Notes: generated by a model not told the origin, from the sequence alone. 64,000 nucleotides of DNA from Alectoria sarmentosa (GCA_009733775.1 WOGZ01000024.1:124001-188000), one strand, 5' to 3'; positions 34,748 through 46,425 are shown, counted from the first letter of the stretch. A program made the numbers and translations.

Positions 34748-35953
34748 ATGGCGTTGATGACAAGCAGTCTCCATTGCCTCCCGATGGCATCAGGCTCCGC
34801 GCATAGCCTGCCCCTCAAGCTTGGGCAGGCTCTATGGTCCAACTGCCGGCGTGAAACATCCTCTCAAAGGACCTGGACTGCTCTTTCCAATCTTCCAAAC
34901 TCACCACATTCATGGAATCAACGATACTTCTCTGTGCAAAGTCCACCGCGTCCATGTCGTCTGCTTTGCAATGCACAGCCATGGATGGCCACCAAGACTA
35001 CTCCCCCATTGACGCAGATCCTTCTTCACCAAACCCACCGATTCCACTCTGATTCACCGGGTAAAGGCCCCGAAAATCCCACGCAACGCCAACATGTAAT
35101 TGCTGGCGACACATTTAGCGCCCTTATCTCGTCCTCTTCCCCGATGCCGAACAATATCCAGATCATTCTCGACGGGAAAACGGCCACTGCTTCGGGCAAT
35201 TTTAATGAGCTCGCGTCCAGGGTAGACTCTATCAGTCCCAATACGTCGTCAAAAAATTCCACAGAATCCGCTTCTTCTAATCAGTCAAGCTCCAATGAAG
35301 ATAATCACTCCAACAAACAGTTCAGCTTTTCCTTCGCCTCTTTTCTAATAATCATCTTCAGTGTGGTGGCTGTCTTCTACCACGAAAAAGGTCGGAGACG
35401 TGGCGCTCAAAATTTGACGGCTCAACTTCCGGATGGCAAGATCTTTGCTAAAAGAGAGTATTTGCGGAAAGAGGAAGAGAAGCTGAACGATTTCCCGTCA
35501 CCAATACCAAAACAGGAAAAGGAGCTGGCGGAGAAAATCAAGGCTCTGGACAAGAAAGAGTTGGCGCACCTCAGACAGCGCGTAATGGTGCTGGAGGGAA
35601 AGTTGGAGACGCAGGAAGCGTCTATCGAGACGGTTAGGGCTCGGGAAAGTCCGCATGAAGCCGTCAACACGGGGAGCTTACCAGACGAGACACATACTAA
35701 GACGGTTGATGACCTTGACTCTGATCCCAACCTCCTCATCGTAAATGAAGAGATGGGCCTGATCAAGCGAGCGAAAGAAGCCTTGGGGAGTCGTGAGAGA
35801 GAGTTGGAGGCCCAAGACCAGGACCGGGAGAAGTGCACCCAGGAGCTTTATGCGCCAAAGTCTAATCACGTTTCGTCTATTGCTTCGGGCATGCTCCTTG
35901 GATCTGCGCTGGCCTTTGGAGTCACGATGGTGATGTCAGTAGCTCGACAATAA
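34748..35953 (+). CDS. Coiled-coil protein with two hydrophobic segments (401 aa)
   Basis: Intronless from the ATG at 34748. Residues 1-100 are basic, Ser/Pro-rich and almost free of acidic residues, which would fit a mitochondrial presequence. A hydrophobic segment lies at about 192-211 (FSFSFASFLIIIFSVVAVFY), followed by a basic patch (KGRRRG). A predicted coiled coil spans about 235-300 (KREYLRKEEEKL onward), with a second charged helix at about 335-365. Another hydrophobic segment near 376-398 contains small residues (GMLLGSALAFGV). This layout suggests an inner mitochondrial or organelle membrane protein with its coiled coil between the two segments. I do not recognise the family and the localisation is inference. 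Confidence 0.65.
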   Translation: MALMTSSLHCLPMASGSAHSLPLKLGQALWSNCRRETSSQRTWTALSNLPNSPHSWNQRYFSVQSPPRPCRLLCNAQPWMATKTTPPLTQILLHQTHRFHSDSPGKGPENPTQRQHVIAGDTFSALISSSSPMPNNIQIILDGKTATASGNFNELASRVDSISPNTSSKNSTESASSNQSSSNEDNHSNKQFSFSFASFLIIIFSVVAVFYHEKGRRRGAQNLTAQLPDGKIFAKREYLRKEEEKLNDFPSPIPKQEKELAEKIKALDKKELAHLRQRVMVLEGKLETQEASIETVRARESPHEAVNTGSLPDETHTKTVDDLDSDPNLLIVNEEMGLIKRAKEALGSRERELEAQDQDREKCTQELYAPKSNHVSSIASGMLLGSALAFGVTMVMSVARQ

Positions 35954-38612
35954 ATGTAACGAACGGCTGATGCACGTCTTGTCGTTGTGTAGTATAGATA
36001 GCTCGTGTTGGGCAAGTTGGTTCCATAGCCACTCCAATTCATGATAGACGATTTTGAAAGTCTCTGACCTGCTTGTCCATCCTCGGTGCCGTAAGCGGTT
36101 CACTACTGTTCATACACGCAACTTCAGGCTTCAGTATAGGGCTGCATCATCACCTTACATGAGAGTGGCCCATAAAGCCTCTTTTTCTCCAGGACACGAA
36201 AATATGTTTCACAAGGGGGGGTTCGTTGAATGCACGTAGGTATTCGGGACTCCATGTCATGACACCAAGAGCCAAAAAGGCACATCTATCATCAAATATG
36301 CGACTACCATCTGACCCTGAACGCCCCGCAATGCTTCAGCATTGAAATATTTAACCCAGTTCCCGCGCTCACGCCCAGTCGCTGTAGTAGAGAGCGACTA
36401 TCTCGTCCCCATGACATCAGCTCCCCGCCTCGATCTTCAATAACAACAGCCTTTTCTCCCCAGATTTGCGTGCCTGCTTGCCTGCTTGCTTGCAGCTAAA
36501 TTTCGGTACTGACCGTGTGAAAATTGAGGTAAAGATGAAGAACTCAAAGCCCACAATGAAGACGAAGGGAGTCGTGCTGGGGAGGTAAGATATGTTGTAG
36601 TGGCCATGGGGGCGACGTCATGCTCTGCGATCTCCTCCTTTGGGGATTACGGAGCGAGCAGAAGGGTTACAACCGTCTTCTAACTTGTGAACATATCCAA
36701 CCCAGGCTAAGATTACCCGGCGTTGATCTGATGGTCAGGCCTTTCTGACTAGGCTTTGCCTTGGTGGCGTGGTCTGACTTGCTGGACTTGGCGGTCCCTT
36801 TGTAGAATTTTCGGAATGATTCTCGAGTTTGTCTTTGCGAGTGAGGTCAGTCTGAACCTATTTGTACCAAAGCACCGGACATGGAAAGATCTTTGGCTCG
36901 ATGCAATTATTGGAATCGTAAAGCTTTTTGAGATCGCCAATACGTTTGCTAATCAATGAATGGGTAGTCTTTTTTTTCGAGATCTCCATCCTCCACACTT
37001 ATCTGACTGACTTTCTCGGTTTCCATGAGAAAGAAGCGCCTTCACAATTGTTGCTTTTGGCCGACAGAGGGGCACGACATGTATTGTCGGAACAGACCTC
37101 TGTAATAATAGCTTACACGGGTAGCTCTTTATTCCCTCGGCGGACAGAACTACCCGAGGTAATATAACCAGAGAGCCCAGGACGGGCGCAAGGATCGTTA
37201 GGTAGGTCCAGATACTACCCCCAATTAGCTCCAGTGATCTCCATCGTGAAGAGACCGCGAAGGTACCTTACCGAGTACACATAAAGAAGATGCCATTGAC
37301 TTTGTGACGGCCGATTTTCGTCCTATCTGTCTGCGAGATATAAACCATTACGGATCCTAGAGCACGTCGCATATCCTCGTCGAAAAAGGCTGCAGATGCT
37401 GCGTCCAGTTCATGAATGCAGTCCATGTACTGGTTTTTGACGCAGACAAGACTTCTTGGATCTGGGAATCTAATCCTTACGTACCTCTTCCCCAGAACCC
37501 ACAAAGCGTATATCAAACAGCTATGTTCTTGTGTCTCTAGCGCCTTCGCCGCTCTCAATGTCTCGGAGACTTGGTGAAGGACGCGTCTTCAACTCCTCAT
37601 GCCGTTACGTATGGGCTGGCAAGTGTTCTGAATATGACAGCGCGGGAAAGATAGCGATACATGTACACTACCTAGTACTCCAGTTTCCAAGCCGAAGAAA
37701 TCGATCGTTGACATTTGACCGCGGCTTCAACGAAGTTTCGTCTTTCTAACCTGGTAGATTCCCATTGTTCGGAGCTTGTGCCGTCACAATATTTCTAGGC
37801 TCAGTAGTCCGTAGCGTCTGTAGATTCTCACACATAGATTTGCCGGGGCCATTTTCGCCGCACGCCTAAAGGAAGATATACATATTGTACACATGGCCAG
37901 ATGTTGGGCCGCAACAGAAGTCTGTCAGTCGCGCAGTGAAGCCTTGATTGTGAATTGAAGAATATCGTTGTTAATTTCCAAGTTAAGTGAATAAGTACAT
38001 CTGGTGCAGTAGCAGGTGGACTATCTATATTGGACAGGGTTTCAAGTATCTGACCGCTTCTCCAGAGATTTGACAGCCTGTCTTGTGTCGCCATGGTTTG
38101 CGCCGATAATCTCTGTGCGCAGATCAACAATGTCTGTATGCTCCCTTCAACGCTGAAGATGGAAACACAGACATACATGGTATGGCTTCCGGCTGACTAT
38201 AACAGCAGTTTTATCGATAGCATTGGCGATATGACTCGAGCACGAGGGTCGCCAAACGAAGAGATTTCTTGAATCGTGATCACGACAATGGAGGGTAGTG
38301 CTATCCTCAAGGACCTAAGCTCTACGCTCAAATCTTTGCATACTGTTCCTTACATTGGTGGGTATCTGGTTGGTAAGGGACACCTCATTAAACGCAAACG
38401 CTGCGTGATTTGCAGAGTATCGTATCATTGGAGAGATGAAAATGTTATGCTTGCGTAATAAGTATAATGGTCATCCGTAAAAATGCCAAGCTCCGGTGGC
38501 CGAAACGCGGAATTTGACTCCGTTGATCTTTCATCAATGTCGCTTTCTTGTAATCTTGTTGTTCAACCTAAACGCTGAGCCAGTAGCCTTTCTTGTTAGC
38601 CTAGCCGCCGGT
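35954..38612. other. Intergenic region, no gene supported
   Basis: About 2.6 kb. A minus-strand frame at 37268-37558 has some coding character but begins without an ATG and has no partner exon. The right end contains a possible short leader exon for the chitinase (38537-38549), described with that gene. Otherwise nothing is recognised. Confidence 0.45.
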
Positions 38613-39803
38613 ATGGAAGGTCAAAACGGTTACAAAACCGTTGCCTACTTTGTGAATTGGGCTATCTATGGGCGAAACCACAACCCACAAGACCTCCCAG
38701 CTGACAAGCTCACTCACATCCTCTACGCCTTCGCGAACGTCCGGCCCGATAGCGGTGAAGTCTATCTCACAGACACTTGGTCAGACACAGACAAGCATTA
38801 TCCAAGCGATTCTTGGAATGATTCCGGGACAAACGTCTACGGCTGCATCAAGCAGCTCTTTCTGCTAAAGAAGAGATATCGACATCTGAAAGTCCTCCTG
38901 TCTATTGGTGGATGGACATACTCCTCTAATTTCGCCCAGCCGGCTTCCACTGCAGCAGGAAGAGCGACGTTTGCTGAGTCTGCGGTGCAATTAGTCAAGG
39001 ATCTAGGACTCGATGGACTAGACATTGATTGGGAGTACCCCAGAAGCGATGGCGAAGCACAAGACTTTGTCTACTTGCTCAAAGCGACTCGAACCGCTCT
39101 CGACTCGTGCACGTCAGGTCACGAGGATGGCAAGTTTCTGCTCACCATTGCTTGTCCAGCTGGTCCTCAAAACTATGAGAAAATGCATCTCAAAGCCATG
39201 GACCAATATCTCGATTTCTGGAACTTGATGGCGTACGACTACGCTGGCTCGTGGGACACAAGTGCTGGACACCAGGCCAATCTTTTCCCGAGCAAGAACG
39301 ACCCGGCGAGTACGCCATTTTCGACTTCGGTAGCGCTCGAATACTATGTAAATCATGGAGTTGCCAAGTCAAAGATAGTTGTAGGCATGCCGCTTTACGG
39401 CCGAGCTTTCACCTCGACGGATGGGCCTGGCAAATCGTTCTCTGGAACGGGGGAGGGTAGCTGGGAGCAAGGCGTTTGGGACTACAAAGCGTTGCCTCAG
39501 CCCGGCGCACGTGAAGAGATTGCTAGTGCAATGGGCGCGAGTTGGAGCTATGATTCGGAGAAGAGGCTTATGGTGAGCTACGATACGAGGCAGATGGCTG
39601 AGTACAAGGCTGGTTTCGTCAAGGAGCAGGGGCTTGGAGGTGCAATGTGGTGGGAGAGTAGTGGGGACAAGGCTGGCACAGAAAGCTTGATCGGAGCGGT
39701 GAACTCGGTACTCGGGAGGGAGCATATGGATCACAGTAACAACACACTGACTTATCCGGGGTCGAAATATGACAATCTGAGAAACGGCTTTCCCGGGGTC
39801 TAA
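38613..39803 (+). CDS. Glycoside hydrolase family 18 chitinase (ChiB1-like, 396 aa)
   Basis: From the ATG at 38613 the protein has 396 residues and aligns by eye over its whole length with the ChiB1/Chit42 class of fungal chitinases. Hallmarks are YFVNWAIYGRNHNPQDLP near the N-terminus, the SIGGWTYS strand, the catalytic DGLDIDWEYP with the acid/base Glu at about residue 141, the LMAYDYAGSW strand, and the terminal GGAMWWESS plus YDNLRNG. The enzyme cleaves beta-1,4-linked GlcNAc in chitin, in wall turnover, autolysis or mycoparasitism. There is no carbohydrate-binding module. The frame stays open upstream but without an ATG. A possible leader exon (38537-38549) could add a signal-like SLSSFLVSLAAG through an unusually short 37-bp intron (38550-38586). 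Without it the protein has no signal peptide. Confidence 0.92.
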   Translation: MEGQNGYKTVAYFVNWAIYGRNHNPQDLPADKLTHILYAFANVRPDSGEVYLTDTWSDTDKHYPSDSWNDSGTNVYGCIKQLFLLKKRYRHLKVLLSIGGWTYSSNFAQPASTAAGRATFAESAVQLVKDLGLDGLDIDWEYPRSDGEAQDFVYLLKATRTALDSCTSGHEDGKFLLTIACPAGPQNYEKMHLKAMDQYLDFWNLMAYDYAGSWDTSAGHQANLFPSKNDPASTPFSTSVALEYYVNHGVAKSKIVVGMPLYGRAFTSTDGPGKSFSGTGEGSWEQGVWDYKALPQPGAREEIASAMGASWSYDSEKRLMVSYDTRQMAEYKAGFVKEQGLGGAMWWESSGDKAGTESLIGAVNSVLGREHMDHSNNTLTYPGSKYDNLRNGFPGV

Positions 39804-40938
39804 AAACAGGTAGAGAAGCAGCCTTTGCAAGACTTGTGTTCCTTCTGGTGGGAGATCTTGATGTACAAGGGAATAAGCTGAGGAAGAGCTAAAGATGACA
39901 ACCCTGAGCCTAGGTAAGCGCAGACGCGGGCTACAATTCTAGTAGACGACTTGAAAGCTGCAGACCTGAGGGTAGAGTTGCATTGCTCTATGGTCTCCGG
40001 TACTTCAAACTATCCGTTAAAAGTCTGCATCTACCTTGCTATTCATTTCCTGGGCCATCTGACCGTTAGCTCGAGATGTCGAGCTGCTGTTCAATAGGAA
40101 GAGCATGATTGAAGGGGTCCTAACTAAATACGAATGTGTGTCCATCTTTACTAACCACTACAAGTCCGAAGCAAGAGGCAAGAATCAGTCTCTATCAGCA
40201 ATCCGTTCCCTAATTGTCGCAAGTTTTGCGAGCTGTGTAGCAGGTCTTGAAAAGGCAGACTTTTCTACGCTAATGCATCTCTTCTCTTCTTTGACAATCA
40301 GCTTCCAATCATTTCAACCCAGGCAAAGATGACGCTCGGGCTTTGGCTACACCTGCTACCAGCTCTCGTGGCACATCCGATTCCTCAGCTTTGTAACCAG
40401 CTACATTGCGAAGCCTAGGATGGCGTCGGGTCCATCGATATAGTCTTGGCAATGTCTCGACTGAGTTCCAGTGGACGAGATCAGATTCGATTCTAATTTC
40501 TCCGCCACCTGCCAGAAGAGAAGCATCAATCAACTCTCGTGGAACGTTACAAGGCTTCAATGGAAGGCTCAAGGACGCAGTAAGGGGTCAATAATTCTCT
40601 TTGTCCTTCGTGTATCGGCTAAGTGTCTGCAGGTTGACACAAAGAAAAAAGTCACATATACGAGGAGAACTAGAAGTAAGCGAAGGTTACATCTTAGAGA
40701 ACAAGGCCGAAGGAACACAACGCAAGTTTTTTGGAGACAAAGATTATTGTGTTGATACTTTGACGCTTGAGGACAGACTCTCTGTGTTAAGTCTTCCACA
40801 CTTCAGGCGAGCTCTTCGCTTAACACTTTTACCCTCCCCTCTTTCCAATCCCTCCAAATACTTCCCATCAATCCTACAATTTCTCAAGTCTTCACTCACG
40901 CGCAGAACTTTCGTCCACTATCCGCCCACACCTCTGCC
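39804..40938. other. Intergenic region
   Basis: Downstream of the chitinase and upstream of the RING/cyclin-fold gene. A pyrimidine-rich stretch at about 40830-40930 precedes the latter's start codon, as is common in fungal promoters. No gene recognised. Confidence 0.5.
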
Positions 40939-42060
40939 ATGGCCGAAGCTTTTCTTCGCCAACTTTTGCAAAACAACAACCGGGTCCCGTCTGACGAGGA
41001 ACAAAAATGCATCATCTGCTTGGAGGAATGCGGCACAATGAACCCGGAAACCGGCCTTCTCGAATTGGCAATACGCCTGCCATTCTGTAAGCATATCGTG
41101 GGCAGTGGCTGTATTGCTCAATGGCTCCGCTCCAACAATACTTGTCCCATGTGCCGACATGTCTTCTATCCCGCGCAGTCCCGTCCTTATCTCGAGCACG
41201 GTATCATGGAGGGCCAAACGGACCATGTTCAAACAAATCGGGCTCAGACGGTCCGTGGCCAGATCTTTAGTGGCCCAGTCAGCGGCGTTTTAGACTATCT
41301 GGGAGAGATCGGACATCTCTGCGATCGCTATTGCACTCAACTTGGCCTACGACCGGGTATCGCCCATCTTGCTAGAAGTGTCTTCGCTAATCTCGTGGAG
41401 CGGTCTGCCAACGCCATCATCCACCCTCACGGCGATGACTGCGTTATCGCTGTGAGTATTTACATTGCTTCACATCTCGCAGGCCATCCCAGATGTTCTC
41501 TGGAGATATCGACCGTGATGGATGACGTCGGCTTCCTTCACATTCGTAATACTTACAATCTCCTGACGGATCGGAGTTGGATCGCGGATAATGGCATTCG
41601 AGATGAATTGAACGAGGATCTCAATGTCCAGACCCTTACCTGGCCTCCCCACGGGGACGAGTTGACAGCTCGGGAAACCGCTCTCGCAGAAGTATTGAAT
41701 CATTGCTCGCTTCAATTTCTCCGACTCGGTTTATCCGTACCATATACCATGTTTCCAATGGCTCGGAACATCGCAAGCAGAGCGTGGAACATAGCCTCGC
41801 TCCATGAGACCCGTCGCTCCCCACAGACCCTTGCAGCGGCTTGCATGTACATGGCCGGGTACCTGGTGGGATCTTTCCCTCGTTTGAGCAGGATATCTCG
41901 GGTGTCAGAACTGAGCGAAGAAGCCATTGCCGAGGTCTATGGACTCTTGCGTGCCGAGCGTGAGCGTATTGTGCGAGAGCGGTGGCTTCAGTCTCTCTGG
42001 AGGGAAGATCAGGCGCCTCCTGGTTTGGAGTGGGCTCTCAGGACGTTGCCGACTGTTTGA
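40939..42060 (+). CDS. RING-type finger fused to two TFIIB-like cyclin folds (373 aa)
   Basis: Intronless, with ATG at 40939. Residues 24-72 form a RING-like finger: CIIC, then C-K-H at 50-52, C58 and CPMC at 69-72. The usual H/C ligand two or three residues after His52 is Gly, a variant seen in other fungal RING-like proteins. A TFIIB-like cyclin repeat follows at about 120-212 (DDCVIAVSIYIASHLAGHPR...LEISTV...IRNTYNLL), and a second at about 250-338 (ARNIASRAW...SPQTLAAACMYMAGYL...ISRVSELSEEAIAEVYGLL). TFIIB itself has an N-terminal zinc ribbon followed by two such repeats, so the architecture mimics TFIIB with a RING in place of the ribbon. A role in ubiquitylation, transcription or both is possible; neither is proven. 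Confidence 0.82.
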   Translation: MAEAFLRQLLQNNNRVPSDEEQKCIICLEECGTMNPETGLLELAIRLPFCKHIVGSGCIAQWLRSNNTCPMCRHVFYPAQSRPYLEHGIMEGQTDHVQTNRAQTVRGQIFSGPVSGVLDYLGEIGHLCDRYCTQLGLRPGIAHLARSVFANLVERSANAIIHPHGDDCVIAVSIYIASHLAGHPRCSLEISTVMDDVGFLHIRNTYNLLTDRSWIADNGIRDELNEDLNVQTLTWPPHGDELTARETALAEVLNHCSLQFLRLGLSVPYTMFPMARNIASRAWNIASLHETRRSPQTLAAACMYMAGYLVGSFPRLSRISRVSELSEEAIAEVYGLLRAERERIVRERWLQSLWREDQAPPGLEWALRTLPTV

Positions 42061-45000
42061 GCATGTGGTGTGGCGTGATCCAAGGTGGTATGCGGCGAGA
42101 CTGTTCCAGAGAGTAATCCGCCGTGTCAGCTGGTGGAAAGGAAAGACATGAGAGCGCTGCATTGCAGTAATCAAGGAAAGATAATCAAGGTAGTTTCATG
42201 ATACATTTCCCCCCATCTCAAGGTTTGAAACCTAATAGTCAAAAGTATCACAAGACCCTGAATGCCAATACCTAAGGACAAGACCCTTCAAGTCCGCAAA
42301 AGCAAACCCGCACGACATCTGAGCCCAAAAAAAATCGAACCAGAAGGAATAATTAGCACTTGACTTCCCAGAAAAAAGATATAACAAAAAAAGAAAAAAA
42401 AGCCGAAGAAGAAAAAAATTCGGTGACTTCTCTTTGATCGAGCGTGTCATCCTTAGTGCAGGGGCCAAGGCTAAAACCTTCTTCATATCGTTCCAAATTG
42501 ACCAAATGCCCGTAGGCAGAAATTCGGTTCTAATCTGCCATATATCCTAAAAACTCATATTCAATCAACTCTCTCTCTCTCTACAAGGCCTCTCTGTCAT
42601 CCACCTCATTAGTTAAGAATTCAAGCGCTGTGTATCCGTGCGAAATGTCCAGCAAATCATGACTAAATCTATCATTGCACCTGATATCTGCTCTGGAAGT
42701 CAGCACAGCCGTTCCTTCCGATCCTGATACCTATATAGATGGCCTACCCTGAATGCAGTAGCTTTGAGATGACACGAATGCTGAAAAATGTTCGATCGTA
42801 CCTTTTTCAGCGGGGCTCCTATAGCTTCTGTGCCGCTTTGAACTCTACCATCGACACTACTATCGCCACTCTTCGTCACCTTCCATGTCAGTGTCTTTTC
42901 CAAATCCTCTCTTCCATCACCGTCATCGTCGCCTCATACGCTATAATAAAGCACGGCCGGCGCCTTTTCAGCTATCATTGATAATAACTGCGTTTCGCAC
43001 CCACGGCCCCTCTGACCCCTTCGAATCGATTGTGTCATCATCTGCTCCATCTCTCATCTACACTACTAGCTACTTGGAATTATGTGGCATGCAACGTCCA
43101 TATAGCACGGCTTTAGAGGTGGGATGGTCGATTGTATGTCGAGCTCTCTGGTTCCGATTTGGGGATCTGGAGATGGGGGGTTTGGGATGGGATGGGAGGG
43201 GAGGGGGGGGGAAGAAGCAGCTGTAGGATCTTGCTGTGCTGGGAATGTCGAAGCGGAAGGGCTGGTGAAGTGCTGGGTGGAGTAGAAATTGGGAGATTTG
43301 TAGAGAGAGGAGAGGTGGAGAAACCGGCCGTGGGGGGTTGGGTTTAGGGTATGCAGGAATAGGAGTTGGGGGGGGGGATCTTTGGGTCAAAGAGAGAACA
43401 TCATTTGAAACCAGTCTAGCTAGATCTCTGCGCTTAAAAATTGAAGACGATGAGGTGTTCGCGAGTGCAGGATCCGCGATACTAGAGAAGGTTTGGAGTG
43501 AATGCCATAGGGGAATCCCTTTGTCGTTGTTTGTGAATACTGTAGTAGGCCTTGGTGAAATGAAGGTAAATGCGCTTGTTACGGGTTTCACATATCGATT
43601 CCTAAGTGATTATACGATAATAGATAAGATCCTTCACTTCCATTCCATTCCATTCCATTCCATCATCGCGCTATTCCTATTCGTATTTCCCTGAAACTAC
43701 TCACTTCAGCAAGAGCCATCAGACCAACTTACACAAAGTCTAAGAAACAGAGACGGTTGTTATACGCACGACCGACTGCAGAGAGAATGCTTGGATTCCC
43801 CCAAGCAAGCTCTAATAACTAAAGGTAAAGAGGGGAAGAAGGCGAGGAAGAAGGCTGCGACGAGCGCAGCTGCGATTTTTTGATTTTTTTTTGATTTTTT
43901 TGAGTATTTGCGCTGGAGTCATGGGGGGGGTGTGGGATTGGTTAGGTATCGTTGTTTTCAGGGACGATATAGGTGGGGAGTGTGATGTTGTTCATTGGTT
44001 CTTCTTCCACATCGAAAGCTAAGATGCTATGGGATCTGGAACGTGTGAAGGTGATCGGCTGTGGAGTATAGACCGTGTTTCTGACATGTACAGCTGGGAG
44101 GAGAATCTCTATTCTACATCGGACTGGTACGTGCCAGATCCATACACGAAGTTGCAGAGAATGATACGACGAGCGTTGAGAAGCCATTTTTGCTGGCTCA
44201 AAGCCTGTGAGGTCGCTCTCAGGGGCCCGGCAGCGAGGTTCGTTCTCTTGGGCCGATGCTCTAGGTATTCGTTTCAAATAGGAGTGAAATGGACCAACTC
44301 GTGACTCGAAGTTGAGAATATTCCAGAATAGCGAAGAGTGAGTTGAGCTTCTTGGCATGCTTGGCTTCGAACTTGACTCGATTTGGCAATGTATCAAAGA
44401 AATGCAATATATTGAGATTTTAGAAAATACTTGGCATGGGAAGGTTAGCTGAGTCATAAAAAGAATTGGATTATTCGTAGAGAGTACATGAACGCGATGG
44501 AAAGGGAAATGTCTTCTCTTCTGCACCACCAAAAACTTGACACGATTTGCAGAGTACGACGGAGATATTTGCTTGAGACAAGATACCATTCACTGCAGAT
44601 ATCACAAGCAACCTTTTCTTCTTCTACACGTTCTCAGTAGCAATCAACATTCATCAACATATTTCACACGTTGAGCACCTCCGCCGTCATCTCAGAGGTT
44701 CTTTCGAGCAGTGAATTACCCGCTCACCCACGACAGTAAGCCAGTCCTAATCTATCATTCGATCAGCCTGTATAAAAATATATGCATACATTGGAGATGT
44801 TTTGGCTCGAGGATACTAAACTCTGTTAGCCACCTCAGCCATCGCTAGACTCCCTCGACGACGCTTTTCGATCCAAAGTCTTTAAGACCATCACAGTTTC
44901 TGAGTACGCTGGACATCATCAACCGGATCCTCACCACGGGAAGTTGATTCCATACTTTACCGGTAAGGTATTCGGGCTTTTCAAGTAAGACTCCTCCTCC

Positions 45001-45111
45001 AGACATTTGCTCTCGTGATTAGAAATTCATGACCTGATCTCGTGTTCAGCAGATACTCATTCGCCTTACTCCTAGCATATTGCATCAACGGCCCTGCCTA
45101 GTCTTATAGAT
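42061..45111. other. Gene-poor intergenic region with homopolymer and G-rich runs
   Basis: About 3 kb. Visible structures are an A-rich stretch at 42330-42420, a G-rich segment at 43175-43215 with several GGG/GGGG runs, a (CATTC)n run at 43638-43662, and T runs at 43877-43905. A minus-strand frame at 43942-44589 spans 215 codons but lacks any domain and is probably chance. Confidence 0.5.
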
Positions 45112-46425
45112 ATGGAGTCCTCCACGGAGATCCCAGCGACGGAGACCCCCAAGGGTATACCAGACGAAATTTTTCAGGCGGTACTTGAAGCCTGCCAGCA
45201 CGACTCCGACGGAGAGAATCCATTTGAGCCCCAGCCGAAACGGTTCATGCAGACCGAACACCAAAAGGGACAGCAGGAACGAGATCTTGAAATCAGGCAG
45301 ATGGCTTGGACAATTAGGAAAATGAGGCGGAACCACAAGGCAAACCTCCAGCGATTGAAGACGAAACAGCGGTCCCCTTCCTCTTTTGAAAAGCTGCCTT
45401 CCGATTTGGTCTTGAAGTTGATGCAACACACCCGCCTGGAAAACATTTTCGACCTAGTCAATAGTAGCGCAATCAACCAAAGCATCTTCAAAGCGAATCA
45501 AAAAGCGATCCTCCGCGGTATGGAGATCGAGCAATTTCCGGAATGGAGGTGGCTCTTTGGAGACAGTCAACACAGGAATTTGGCACAATCACAACATTTG
45601 AAAGATGCCATCCTCTCAGAGAACTTTTCTCCCACTCCCGGAGCGAATGGCTGGGCGTACGACGAGCAGCTTGTCGGAATTCTGCGAATGATCGACAACA
45701 ACGAGTTCACCGGCGTGCGGAATCTCATGTTCCTCCAGGACATGCAAGATCGTGTGGATGTGGACGTCCAAGCAATCGAGTCATACACAAGGAAGAAGAT
45801 AACTAGACGGGCTGCGATGTGCCTGAGGAGTCTCAGTTTCCAACGACCGGACATTGTGAACGAGGATAACTGGACTGAGTATAGTCAATTAGTCAATGCG
45901 CTTGAAGTGCCATGGGAGGCACGGTCCCATTTGGTCAAAGAACAGCCAACCAGCATACAAGCAGAGATTCGATCGATCCTCGGTGTTGTGGTTGAGAAAC
46001 TTTACAAGGAATTTAAGGAAGTGGTGAAACCATGGTTCTGCCAGCGTTACAGAAGTCCCGGCACGCACCGAAAGCCCCAAGAAATGAAGAAATGGATGTC
46101 GAAGCTTGTGACAGGACTCATGCTCAAGGCGGTGATCCCGCAATGGCACGCAAAGACTATGCATTCGTCGCCTCCTTCTTACTTGGCCTGGCAGTTTTCC
46201 TATTTCTACCTGGCCGAGGATGTAAGAGATTTATTGGACCAGCAAGGCGAAGGAAACGTAGATGTGCTTCAGGAGGTTAAAGATGGTGTGAAATTTGGGG
46301 AGAGCATCGGAATGAACCTCGAAGTGTTTTTAGATAAGACTTCGGCTGGAGACTATCTTGACCTTTTCGGTTTGGGTAGCGACGAAGGACTTTTAAGTGC
46401 CGGAGATTGGGATCGAGGGAGCTGA
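45112..46425 (+). CDS. F-box-like orphan protein (437 aa)
   Basis: Intronless, with ATG at 45112. After a charged N-terminus with a short coiled-coil-like stretch (about 50-88), an F-box-like motif lies at about 92-140 (FEKLPSDLVLKLMQHTRLENIF...). It contains the LP-x-D/E-L-V/I-L start and the hydrophobic spacing of fungal F-box proteins. The remaining 300 residues are helical, tryptophan-containing and without recognised repeats or membrane segments. F-box proteins usually recruit substrates to SCF ubiquitin ligases through Skp1; the C-terminal part would hold the substrate site. No close family was recognised. Confidence 0.7.
   Translation: MESSTEIPATETPKGIPDEIFQAVLEACQHDSDGENPFEPQPKRFMQTEHQKGQQERDLEIRQMAWTIRKMRRNHKANLQRLKTKQRSPSSFEKLPSDLVLKLMQHTRLENIFDLVNSSAINQSIFKANQKAILRGMEIEQFPEWRWLFGDSQHRNLAQSQHLKDAILSENFSPTPGANGWAYDEQLVGILRMIDNNEFTGVRNLMFLQDMQDRVDVDVQAIESYTRKKITRRAAMCLRSLSFQRPDIVNEDNWTEYSQLVNALEVPWEARSHLVKEQPTSIQAEIRSILGVVVEKLYKEFKEVVKPWFCQRYRSPGTHRKPQEMKKWMSKLVTGLMLKAVIPQWHAKTMHSSPPSYLAWQFSYFYLAEDVRDLLDQQGEGNVDVLQEVKDGVKFGESIGMNLEVFLDKTSAGDYLDLFGLGSDEGLLSAGDWDRGS

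Noticed and set aside
37268..37558. Minus-strand frame of 96 codons
   Set aside because: Begins at a non-ATG codon, no domain and no neighbouring exon could be found.
43942..44589. Minus-strand frame of 215 codons
   Set aside because: Irregular composition, no domain, no supporting splice structure; it probably stays open by chance.
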